From NCBI GenBank assembly GCA_040386355.1, contig JAZKFP010000230.1, positions 1 to 37,666 of the forward strand: a stretch of DNA of 37,666 bases. The letters run 5' to 3'. The position numbers and the translations under genes are program-made. The notes under the pieces are model-generated. The model did no database searches. It saw only the letters and a program-made list of their open reading frames with translations, and had not been told where the DNA came from. This DNA comes from JAZKFP01 sp040386355 (GTDB taxonomy: Bacteria; Pseudomonadota; Gammaproteobacteria; Pseudomonadales; UBA6940). Numbering within the stretch: the first letter of the stretch is position 1; every line of letters starts with the position of its first letter. This document shows positions 31,661 through 37,666 of this stretch, piece after piece.

Positions 31661-32977
31661 ATGCGTTTAAACCAGATGAGTCTGTTAGTAAAAAATGACT
31701 TCATCGCTCGATTATTTAAACATCGAGTTAAATATCGGATATCTTGGTTCCACAGTAAGGCAATTATTTATCTAGGCCTTTTCAGTACACTTTTCTTTGT
31801 ATTTGCGGATGCAATGCCGGCTTTTGCTGAAACTGCATCAAATTTAGATATGCGTCCTGGCGTTACTGAAACAAGTAATGAAGTATATCATTTGCATCGT
31901 ATGATGTTTTGGTGGTGCGTGGGAATTGGTGCAGTTGTCTTCGGCGCTATTTTATATTCCGTAGTTGCGCATCGTAAACGTCCTGATCGCACTGCTGCCG
32001 ATTTTCACGAAAATACTTTTGTTGAAATTATTTGGACCGTTATTCCCTTTTTGATTTTAATTGTTATGGCAATTCCTGCGACCAAAACATTAATTTCAAT
32101 GCATGACACTTCCGAATCTGAATTAACCATTAAAATTACTGGTTATCAGTGGAAATGGCATTACGAATATTTAGAGTATCAAGATAAGAGCCCACTTAAA
32201 ATTGCGTTTTTTAGTAATTTAGCCACGCCCGAAGATCAAATTAATAATCCTGTACGTACTGCGGGTTTATTTCCAAGTAACAGTAATGGATTTGAAGGCG
32301 ACCGGACATTAAAAGAAAAAAACAATAATTATCTATTAGAAGTTGATGCACCTGTCATTATCCCAACTGGTAAAAAAGTGCGTTTCTTATTAACTTCCAA
32401 TGATGTAATCCATTCGTGGTGGGTTCCAGATTTTGGTTTTAAGAAAGATGCTATTCCTGGATTTATTAATGAAGTGTGGACCAATGTTCCAGTAGGAAAA
32501 GAAGGAACATATCGTGGACAATGTGCTGAATTATGTGGTGCTCGTCATGGATTTATGCCAATCGAAGTAAAAGCTGTAACAGAAGAAGAATTCAGTCAAT
32601 GGCTCGCAGATTCGAGTGAAGCGCAAACTAAAGAAGCAGAGCAAGCCGCTGGTGATGCAGATAAAGTGTTCACTATGGAAGAACTCATGGCTCTAGGTGA
32701 AACAGAATATCAAGCAAAATGCGCCGCATGCCATCAAGCAAATGGGCAAGGTTTGCCACCAACTTTTCCTTCATTAGTTGGCAGCAAAATCGCAACCGGC
32801 CCTGTCGCAGATCACATAAATATTGTGAATCATGGCAAAGGTGTAATGCCTGCATTTAAAGATCAATTACCTGCAAAGGTTCGTGCCGCAATTATTACGT
32901 ATGAGCGAAATGCTTGGGGCAATAATGTCGGTGATATGGTGCAGCCGAAAGATGTTACTGCATTGGAAAATAAATAA
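31661..32977 (+). CDS. coxB: Cytochrome c oxidase subunit II with fused cytochrome c (caa3 type)
   Basis: This 438-residue protein is subunit II of an aa3-type oxidase. It takes electrons at the CuA centre on the outer face. It has an N-terminal membrane/signal segment (about 30-52), two membrane helices (about 84-105 and 125-147), then the CuA cupredoxin domain with H251, C288, C292, H296 and M299 (CAELCGARHGFM). The tail from about 340 is a cytochrome c domain with haem motif C354-A-A-C-H358 and a Met ligand in GVMPAF, so the enzyme is of caa3 type and can pass electrons through its own haem c. The ATG at 31661 has AAGGGAG 6 bases upstream. It heads the cox cluster. The proton path cannot be judged from this subunit. 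Confidence 0.97.
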   Translation: MRLNQMSLLVKNDFIARLFKHRVKYRISWFHSKAIIYLGLFSTLFFVFADAMPAFAETASNLDMRPGVTETSNEVYHLHRMMFWWCVGIGAVVFGAILYSVVAHRKRPDRTAADFHENTFVEIIWTVIPFLILIVMAIPATKTLISMHDTSESELTIKITGYQWKWHYEYLEYQDKSPLKIAFFSNLATPEDQINNPVRTAGLFPSNSNGFEGDRTLKEKNNNYLLEVDAPVIIPTGKKVRFLLTSNDVIHSWWVPDFGFKKDAIPGFINEVWTNVPVGKEGTYRGQCAELCGARHGFMPIEVKAVTEEEFSQWLADSSEAQTKEAEQAAGDADKVFTMEELMALGETEYQAKCAACHQANGQGLPPTFPSLVGSKIATGPVADHINIVNHGKGVMPAFKDQLPAKVRAAIITYERNAWGNNVGDMVQPKDVTALENK

Positions 32978-33008
32978 AGATTTAAATCTCTCTAAAAAAA
33001 AATTTAGA

Positions 33009-33123
33009 TTGGCGCAAAATTGTTTTCCAGTAGGCGCTTTCGAAATAAGCCCGCGCAGCGTACTCCAAAATACGTGAGCAGGCGAATGAGTAAGCAACAA
33101 CCTGGAAAATGATTTTGCACCAA
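33009..33123 (+). mobile_element. Family B element inside the cox cluster, about 115 bp
   Basis: The ends GGCGCAAAATTGTTTTCCAG and the complement of GGTGCAAAATCATTTTCCAG form the B inverted repeat, without the TATACC tip. The inside has GTAGGCGC, CGCGCAGCGTAC and TACGTGAGCAGGCGAATGAG. It fills most of the space between coxB and coxA and would fold into a long hairpin in their transcript. Confidence 0.7.
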
Positions 33124-33158
33124 GCGTGTAGAGATTCAGTATTTAGGAGCAAGAAATA

Positions 33159-34745
33159 ATGTCTGACCATGCAATCGATCATCACCATCACCATGCAGCA
33201 ACCGGAATTAAGCGGTGGCTCTTAACCACAAACCATAAAGAAATTGGCTCAATGTATTTATGGTTTAGTTTTACGATGTTTTTAGTTGGCGGATTCATGG
33301 CGATGATGATTCGCGCTGAGCTAATGTTTCCTGGCTTACAATTAATTGATCCTAATTTCTTCAACCAAATGACAACCACACATGGACTTATCATGGTGTT
33401 CGGCGCGGTTATGCCTGCATTTGTTGGATTGGCAAATTGGATGATTCCACTGATGATTGGTGCGCCGGATATGGCGTTACCGCGACTAAATAACTGGAGC
33501 TTTTGGATTTTACCTTTTGCTTTCAGTATTTTAATTATTTCCATTATTGGTTCTTTTTTAGGATTGGGTGACGCTCCTAATTTTGGTTGGACATTCTATG
33601 CACCACTTTCTACAACCTACGGTCCTCCTTCAACAGACTTCTTTATTTTTTCAGTTCATTTAATGGGAATTTCTTCCATCATGGGCGCAGTAAATGTCAT
33701 CGTGACAATTTTAAATTTACGCGCTCCTGGTATGACAATGATGAAAATGCCGTTGTTTTGCTGGACCTGGTTAATTACCGCATTTTTATTAATAGCAGTA
33801 ATGCCGGTGTTAGCAGGTGTGGTAACCATGATGTTGACTGATCGTCATTTTGGTACCAGCTTTTTCGACGCAGCTGGCGGTGGTGATCCTGTATTGTTCC
33901 AACATATCTTTTGGTTTTTTGGACACCCTGAAGTTTATATTATGATTTTACCGGCATTTGGAATTGTTTCTTCAATCATTCCAACCTTTGCACGTAAACC
34001 ATTATTTGGTTATGCCTCAATGGTGTATGCCACCGCTTCTATCGCGTTTTTATCATTTGTAGTTTGGTCGCATCACATGTTTACCGTTGGATTGCCGTTG
34101 GTTGGTAATTTATTTTTCATGTATATGACGATGTTGATTGCTGTACCGACAGGCGTGAAAGTATTTAACTGGGTTGCAACGATGTGGCGCGGTTCAATAA
34201 CGTTTGAAGTACCCATGTTATTTTCTATCGCTTTCGTTATTTTATTTACGATCGGTGGTTTATCAGGGTTGATGTTGGCAATTACACCAGCGGATCAACA
34301 ATACCATGATACGTATTTTGTAGTTGCGCACTTTCACTATGTCTTAGTGACTGGTGCAATTTTTTCTATTATGGCAGGCGCATATTATTGGTTGCCAAAA
34401 TGGACTGGTCACATGTTCCATGAGGGATTAGCAAAAGCGCATTTTTGGTGTTCGCTTATTTCAGTAAATCTTTTATTTTTCCCAATGCATTTTGTAGGTT
34501 TGGCTGGTATGCCACGTCGTATTCCAGATTATTCCTTACAATTTGCTGATTTTAATTTTTGGATCAGTATTGGTGGTTTTGCATTCGGTTTAAGCCAACT
34601 TATATTTTTAGTGGTTGTTATTAAATGTATTCGTGGTGGTCAAAAGGCAACTGCAGAAGTTTGGGAAGGCGCGCAAGGTTTGGAATGGACAGTACCTTCG
34701 CCTGCTCCATTACATACTTTTAGTACACCACCTGTTATTCGTTAA
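33159..34745 (+). CDS. coxA: Cytochrome c oxidase subunit I
   Basis: This 528-residue subunit has about 12 membrane helices and carries haem a and the haem a3-CuB site that reduces oxygen and pumps protons. Haem a ligand H75 (TTTHGLIMVF) pairs with H393; the CuB/cross-link site is H256 and Y260 in GHPEVY; CuB also binds H305-H306 (WSHHMF); and the a3 ligand is H391 (VVAHFHYVLV). The Glu in GHPEVY marks the A1 type with a D-channel. The N-terminus carries five consecutive native histidines (8-12), about 15 residues before the first helix. The ATG at 33159 has AGGAG nearby. The order coxB-coxA-ctaG-coxC is the normal operon. Confidence 0.98.
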   Translation: MSDHAIDHHHHHAATGIKRWLLTTNHKEIGSMYLWFSFTMFLVGGFMAMMIRAELMFPGLQLIDPNFFNQMTTTHGLIMVFGAVMPAFVGLANWMIPLMIGAPDMALPRLNNWSFWILPFAFSILIISIIGSFLGLGDAPNFGWTFYAPLSTTYGPPSTDFFIFSVHLMGISSIMGAVNVIVTILNLRAPGMTMMKMPLFCWTWLITAFLLIAVMPVLAGVVTMMLTDRHFGTSFFDAAGGGDPVLFQHIFWFFGHPEVYIMILPAFGIVSSIIPTFARKPLFGYASMVYATASIAFLSFVVWSHHMFTVGLPLVGNLFFMYMTMLIAVPTGVKVFNWVATMWRGSITFEVPMLFSIAFVILFTIGGLSGLMLAITPADQQYHDTYFVVAHFHYVLVTGAIFSIMAGAYYWLPKWTGHMFHEGLAKAHFWCSLISVNLLFFPMHFVGLAGMPRRIPDYSLQFADFNFWISIGGFAFGLSQLIFLVVVIKCIRGGQKATAEVWEGAQGLEWTVPSPAPLHTFSTPPVIR

Positions 34746-34768
34746 TTAACTGAAAAAATGTTATTAGA

Positions 34769-34797
34769 TATAGAGGTAATTGATGATTACCTCTATA
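34769..34797 (+). promoter_or_regulatory. Perfect hairpin enclosing a ribosome-binding site
   Basis: TATAGAGGTAAT (34769-34780) and its exact complement (34786-34797) form a 12-bp stem with the loop TGATG. The 5' arm contains AGAGGT, a good ribosome-binding site, and the loop contains the ATG of a 35-codon frame (34783-34890). It could act as a translational switch or simply as a terminator after coxA; no T run follows. Confidence 0.5.
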
Positions 34798-34890
34798 AGT
34801 AGTTATAAAATAGAATTTTTCAAAATAATTTGTATTGTTCTGGCGTCACTTACGGCAGGAAATGACGCAAAAAATGATGAAACCGTATAA
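34783..34890 (+). CDS. Possible 35-residue membrane-associated small protein between coxA and ctaG
   Basis: A 35-codon frame starts at ATG 34783, 5 bases after AGAGGT, 38 bases behind the coxA stop. It has a hydrophobic stretch (FFKIICIVLASLTA, residues 12-25) preceded by a short polar N-terminus and followed by a charged tail (GNDAKNDETV). Many proteobacterial cox operons carry a tiny single-helix assembly protein at this place between subunit I and CtaG, so position and shape fit. I see no direct sequence similarity to those proteins. Its start sits in the loop of a perfect hairpin. The frame could be chance, since it is short and AT-rich. Confidence 0.4.
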   Translation: MITSISSYKIEFFKIICIVLASLTAGNDAKNDETV

Positions 34891-34966
34891 CAACAAATCA
34901 AATTATCCATTAAAAATCTATGCTGAACGATCCTTACATTTATAAAAATCTATCGATAAAAATTAT

Positions 34967-35536
34967 ATGACTAAGCCTCAAAAAAATTCAGCACAACGGC
35001 AAGCATTTATTCTTCTTGCCATAGCAATAGGAATGTTTATTTTTGCAGTTGGTATTTTGCCGCCCATGTATGATGCTTTTTGCGAATGGACAGGTTTAAA
35101 CGGCAAAGTTGATTTAACTCCAGCACAAGATATTTCAAGCAAGCAAAATATTTCAAACAATTCTGAATCCTCTGCAGAAAAACCTGTTAGAAAGCCTGTG
35201 AAAGTTCAATTCCTTGCGCGTCCCTCGGATGATTTACCATGGAAATTTACTGCACAAGTTCCTTTTATAAAAGTTACGCCAGGCGAACGTTATCAAACTT
35301 ATTTTATTGTTGAAAATTTATCTGATAAAACGATTTCAGGAAAAGCTATTCCTTCTATTTCTCCAGCACAAGCCTCTGCGCATCTAAGAAAAATTGAATG
35401 TTTTTGTTTTATGGAGCAAGAGCTCAAACCTAAAGAACGCAAAGAAATGTCATTGGTTTTTTATCTCGATGAAAAATTTCCAGAAACGGTAGAAGAAATG
35501 ACATTAAGTTATACCTTATACCCATTCACTGAATAA
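34967..35536 (+). CDS. ctaG: Cytochrome c oxidase assembly protein CtaG (Cox11)
   Basis: This 189-residue copper chaperone inserts CuB into subunit I. It has one N-terminal membrane helix (about 13-33, FILLAIAIGMFIFAVGILPP) followed by the family sequence MYDAFCEWTGLNG. The periplasmic domain has WKFTAQVPFIKVTPGE and the Cu-binding C145-F-C147-F motif in RKIECFCFMEQELKPKE. An insertion of about 25 Ser/Asn/Lys-rich residues (about 50-75, SSKQNISNNSESSAEKP) follows TGLNGKVDL, where most members have a short link. The ATG at 34967 lies 221 bases after coxA, with the small frame and hairpin between, and no strong ribosome-binding site. Confidence 0.95.
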   Translation: MTKPQKNSAQRQAFILLAIAIGMFIFAVGILPPMYDAFCEWTGLNGKVDLTPAQDISSKQNISNNSESSAEKPVRKPVKVQFLARPSDDLPWKFTAQVPFIKVTPGERYQTYFIVENLSDKTISGKAIPSISPAQASAHLRKIECFCFMEQELKPKERKEMSLVFYLDEKFPETVEEMTLSYTLYPFTE

Positions 35537-35607
35537 AACGTTAAAGCTCATGCGCGCAATCGATTCAATTGCATTGAGTTAATTTTAGATAGGAAGGAGT
35601 CTGCTCT

Positions 35608-36492
35608 ATGTCGACAACAACTAATTATTATGTACCTGATCAAAGCCCTTGGCCGTTTGCAACCGCTGCATGTTTATTTGTCACCGCGTGGGGTGCTGCT
35701 TCAACAATTCAACAACATTCTGGGGTTGTGAGTAATGACGGTACCCTTGGTACTTATATTTTAATCGCAGGATTGGTAGGAATTTTATCCTGCATGTTTT
35801 TATGGTTTCGAGATACGGTTCGCGAAAGTATTGGCGGTTTAAATTCGCACCAGATGGATATTTCCTATCGCATGGGAATGGCCTGGTTTATTTTTTCTGA
35901 AGTTATGTTTTTCTGCGCGTTCTTTTTTGCATTATTTTATACCCGTTGGTTTGCTGTGCCTTGGCTCGGCGGTGAAGGAGCAAAAGGTATTGCTCAAGAA
36001 ATTTTATGGCCTAATTTTCAAGCCATGTGGCCGCTAGTATCCATGCCAGATGGTCGGACAGTTCAAGCCATGCAGCCCTGGGGTTTACCAGCGATAAATA
36101 CTGCATTGTTGTTAACCAGTGGTATTTTTCTAACCATTGCCCATCATGCAATTAAAACTATGAATCGTCCTAAAATTTTACTTAATTTAGGAATTACGAT
36201 TCTGCTTGGTTCAATTTTTATGTGCGTTCAAGCCTATGAGTATTATCACGCGTATCATGAAATGGGATTAACCTTAAATGCTGGAATTTATGGTTCAACA
36301 TTTTTCATGCTTACCGGATTTCATGGTTTGCATGTGACGATTGGAACAATTATTTTAATGGTACTCTGGTTGCGTGTCGCAAAAGGTCATTTTACTGCGG
36401 ACAATCATTTTGCATTTGAGGCTGGAGCTTGGTATTGGCACTTTGTAGACGTAGTTTGGATTTTCTTATTCATCGTAGTTTATTGGTTGTAA
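35608..36492 (+). CDS. coxC: Cytochrome c oxidase subunit III
   Basis: This 294-residue integral membrane subunit has seven predicted helices and stabilises the haem-copper core without redox centres. Family marks are YYVPDQSPWPF at the N-terminus, FWFRDTVRES-type WFRDTVRESIGG (about 70-81), GMAWFIFSEVMFFCAFFFALFY with the conserved Glu in the membrane, YEYYHA, GFHGLHVTIGTI (about 231-242) and the C-terminal FEAGAWYWHFVDVVWIFLFI. A very good ribosome-binding site, AGGAAGGAG, precedes the ATG at 35608 by 8 bases. It closes the visible cox cluster; surf1 and cox15 genes, which often follow, are not present in the remaining sequence. Confidence 0.97.
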   Translation: MSTTTNYYVPDQSPWPFATAACLFVTAWGAASTIQQHSGVVSNDGTLGTYILIAGLVGILSCMFLWFRDTVRESIGGLNSHQMDISYRMGMAWFIFSEVMFFCAFFFALFYTRWFAVPWLGGEGAKGIAQEILWPNFQAMWPLVSMPDGRTVQAMQPWGLPAINTALLLTSGIFLTIAHHAIKTMNRPKILLNLGITILLGSIFMCVQAYEYYHAYHEMGLTLNAGIYGSTFFMLTGFHGLHVTIGTIILMVLWLRVAKGHFTADNHFAFEAGAWYWHFVDVVWIFLFIVVYWL

Positions 36493-36527
36493 TATTTTAT
36501 CAATACGGTGTTGTGGGAAAGTACATG

Positions 36528-36549
36528 CGGGCGAATAATTATTCGCCCG
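36528..36549. repeat. Family C fused hairpin: perfect 22-bp palindrome
   Basis: CGGGCGAATAA is followed at once by its exact complement, ending at 36549. The outer flanks (GTGGGAAAGTACATG on the left and GTTAAACGTTGCCTGTTACT on the right) match the outer flanks of the two-ended C element at 11680-11815 in reverse. It lies 36 bases after coxC and may end its transcript. Confidence 0.7.
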
Positions 36550-36579
36550 TGTTAAACGTTGCCTGTTACTGATTGAGTA

Positions 36580-37215
36580 TTGGAAAAGAATTTTAGGAAA
36601 TCCTATCTGCGTTTGCTACACACTCCACTTTCAAAAGATTTTTACATCAACGGCCATGTCACCGACATCGCAAAAAATCTTCTTGGCAAAGTATTGTGCA
36701 CGCAAAAAAATAACCAGTTCACAAGTGGAATGATTATCGAAACCGAAGCCTATTCGGGTATCGATGATTTAGCCTGTCATGCCTGTCGTTTCGGTAAAAC
36801 CCCACGCACGGAAGTCATGTTTAAAGAAGGTGGCGTTGCTTATATTTATCTATGTTATGGAATTCATCACTTATTTAATATCGTGACCAATCAAGCAGGT
36901 GAAGGCAATGCTGTATTAATTCGGGCATTAGAACCACTTGATGGAATTAATACAATGATAGAACGACGACAAAAAACCACCATGCATCGAATAGCATCCG
37001 GACCAGGCACATTAACCCAAGCATTACATTTAAAAACCAGCGATACAGGAAATTCATTATTCGGCCCTAATATTTGGCTTGAAGATCGCGGCTTTAATCT
37101 CCCCGCAAAAAATATTGAAGCAAAAAAAAGAATTGGTGTGGATTACGCCGGCGCCGATGCAGAAAAACCGTGGCGATTTTATATTCGCGATCATGCAATG
37201 ATTAGTAAGAAATGA
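36580..37215 (+). CDS. mpg: 3-methyladenine DNA glycosylase (AAG/MPG family)
   Basis: This 211-residue monofunctional glycosylase removes alkylated and deaminated purines (3-methyladenine, hypoxanthine) to start base excision repair. Family motifs are DIAKNLLGKVL (about 29-39), the catalytic-Glu region IIETEAYSGIDDLACHA (about 53-69), TPRTEVMFKEGGVAYIYLCYGIHH with the DNA-intercalating Tyr region (about 74-98), ALEPLDG, SGPGTLTQAL and the C-terminal RIGVDYAG...PWRFYI. The annotated start is TTG at 36580 with only a weak upstream GAG; TTG at 36613 is another choice, with AGGAAA 12 bases upstream. No in-frame ATG lies before the conserved part. It stands alone between repeats. The identification is firm, the start is not. 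Confidence 0.93.
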   Translation: MEKNFRKSYLRLLHTPLSKDFYINGHVTDIAKNLLGKVLCTQKNNQFTSGMIIETEAYSGIDDLACHACRFGKTPRTEVMFKEGGVAYIYLCYGIHHLFNIVTNQAGEGNAVLIRALEPLDGINTMIERRQKTTMHRIASGPGTLTQALHLKTSDTGNSLFGPNIWLEDRGFNLPAKNIEAKKRIGVDYAGADAEKPWRFYIRDHAMISKK

Positions 37216-37291
37216 ATTTAATACCTTCGTTTTTTTGTTTTTTTTTCCGAAAACACTTCAGTTCTTAATATTAAATTTCAAGGAAATTAAC

Positions 37292-37415
37292 ACGGGCGAA
37301 AGATGTTTCGCCCCTACATAAATCTTTCACTTATCAGGCAAGCATTATTTTCAATGTTTTAAAATTCAATTTGTAGAGATTTTATTGTTGTAGGGGCAAA
37401 ACATTTTTCACCCGC
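37292..37415 (+). repeat. Family C element with both hairpin ends
   Basis: The left end CGGGCGAAAGATGTTTCGCC-CCTACA and the inverted right end TGTAGGGGCAAAACATTTTT-CACCCGCAT face inward across about 70 AT-rich bases. The interior is unrelated to that of the element at 11680-11815, so only the ends are conserved. Confidence 0.65.
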
Positions 37416-37440
37416 ATAAAAGCTAGAAAATTATTTTAGG

Positions 37441-37593
37441 CTCCATGCCGAACGTAGAATGGTGTTCCAGTAGGCGCAAAGTGAACAAAGCAGCGGAGCA
37501 TACTGAACAGTATGCAAAACCTTTTTGATGAAAAAGGTTTTGGCAGAGAGTGAGCTTTGCAACAACCTGGAAAAGTATTCTACGGAGGTATAT
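37441..37593 (+). mobile_element. Family B element with extra hairpin, about 153 bp
   Basis: The inner ends GTGTTCCAGTAGGCGC and CAACAACCTGGAAAAG and the outer ACGTAGAAT / ATTCTACGGAGGTATA pair define a B copy. It contains GCATACTGAACAGTATGC (37498-37515) and an additional perfect 12-bp hairpin CAAAACCTTTTT-GATG-complement (37515-37542) not seen in other copies. Confidence 0.68.
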
Positions 37594-37666
37594 ACCCGTA
37601 GCGTTTGAAAATTAGGTGTAATGATTGATTGTATCATTTAAAATAGTTTCTTAATTTTTAAGTATG
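37592..37666 (+). mobile_element. Family A MITE, left end, cut by or diverging before the window edge
   Basis: The 25-base A end (37592-37616, TATACCCGTAGCGTTTGAAA...) begins on the TA of the preceding B element. Similarity to the A interior fades after GGTGTAATGATTGATTG, so this is either a solo end or a diverged copy. Confidence 0.55.

Larger units (their letters stand above)
37216..37666. other. 451-base gene-free end region filled with repeats
   Basis: After mpg come a two-ended family C element (37292-37415), a family B element (37441-37593) and the left end of a family A element (37592 onward). No gene is visible up to the window edge. Confidence 0.75.

Noticed and set aside
3..37666. 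Defence system, prophage, integron or secretion-system genes.
   Set aside because: I looked for nucleases, toxins, integrases, phage structural genes and Dot/Icm components and saw none in the encoded proteins.

Overview
This window comes from an AT-rich gammaproteobacterium. The order rplI-dnaB-alr-radA and several protein sequences (Hsp15, EttA, DUF1820, CtaG) fit the Legionellales, the Coxiella/Legionella/Berkiella-type host-associated bacteria. That placement rests on gene order and remembered sequence similarity, not on a search. Coding sequence is dense and mostly ordinary housekeeping. Long intergenic spaces are filled with short palindromic, MITE-like elements.

Layout. 1-7023: end of rplI, then dnaB-alr (ATGA overlap) and radA. 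Two unrecognised genes interrupt this core cluster, one before dnaB and one before radA. 7286-9788: a small Rossmann-fold oxidoreductase-like gene and a 585-residue unrecognised protein. 9932-14652 (minus strand): ettA, dxs and hslR. 14738-17859: a DUF3500 lipoprotein, cysQ and a divergent coaD-like gene. 18062-21558: two tandem GH13 alpha-glucosidase-type genes. 21825-23918: a REC-PAS-GGDEF-EAL protein with a degenerate receiver. 24359-26757: an exported alkaline phosphatase and a lipoprotein. 26758-27669: a repeat-dense region with a 100-N assembly gap and a 14-bp tandem array. 27670-30112: dgt and a GT9 glycosyltransferase. 30168-31273 (minus strand): a small coiled-coil protein and a DUF1820 protein. 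31661-36492: a caa3-type cytochrome oxidase cluster, coxB (with fused cytochrome c), coxA, a possible 35-residue small protein, ctaG and coxC. 36580-37215: a 3-methyladenine DNA glycosylase.

How the genes fit together. The cox cluster encodes an aerobic terminal oxidase and its copper-insertion factor. The dnaB/alr/radA, dgt and mpg genes serve replication, cell wall, repair and nucleotide pools. dxs supplies isoprenoids, EttA and Hsp15 act on ribosomes, and cysQ and coaD-like serve sulfur/nucleotide and CoA metabolism. The GH13 pair suggests use of a short alpha-glucan or disaccharide.

The most unusual content is non-coding. I see four families of short palindromic elements. Family A is a MITE of about 170-230 bp with 25-bp terminal inverted repeats starting TATACCCGTAGC. 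Family B is about 115-155 bp, with TATACC ends and a CCAGTAGGC...CAACCTGG core. Family C is a hairpin-ended element built on CGGGCGAA/TTCGCCCC. Family D is a set of GC-rich stem-loops around the gap. A and B lie end to end at two loci, sharing a TATA junction, and one C locus looks like the fused product of the two C ends. No complete transposase, CRISPR array, tRNA, rRNA or prophage is visible. I did not find a clear new multi-gene system; the best candidates for novelty are the repeat families, three unrecognised proteins, and a small ORF in the cox cluster whose ribosome-binding site lies in a perfect hairpin.
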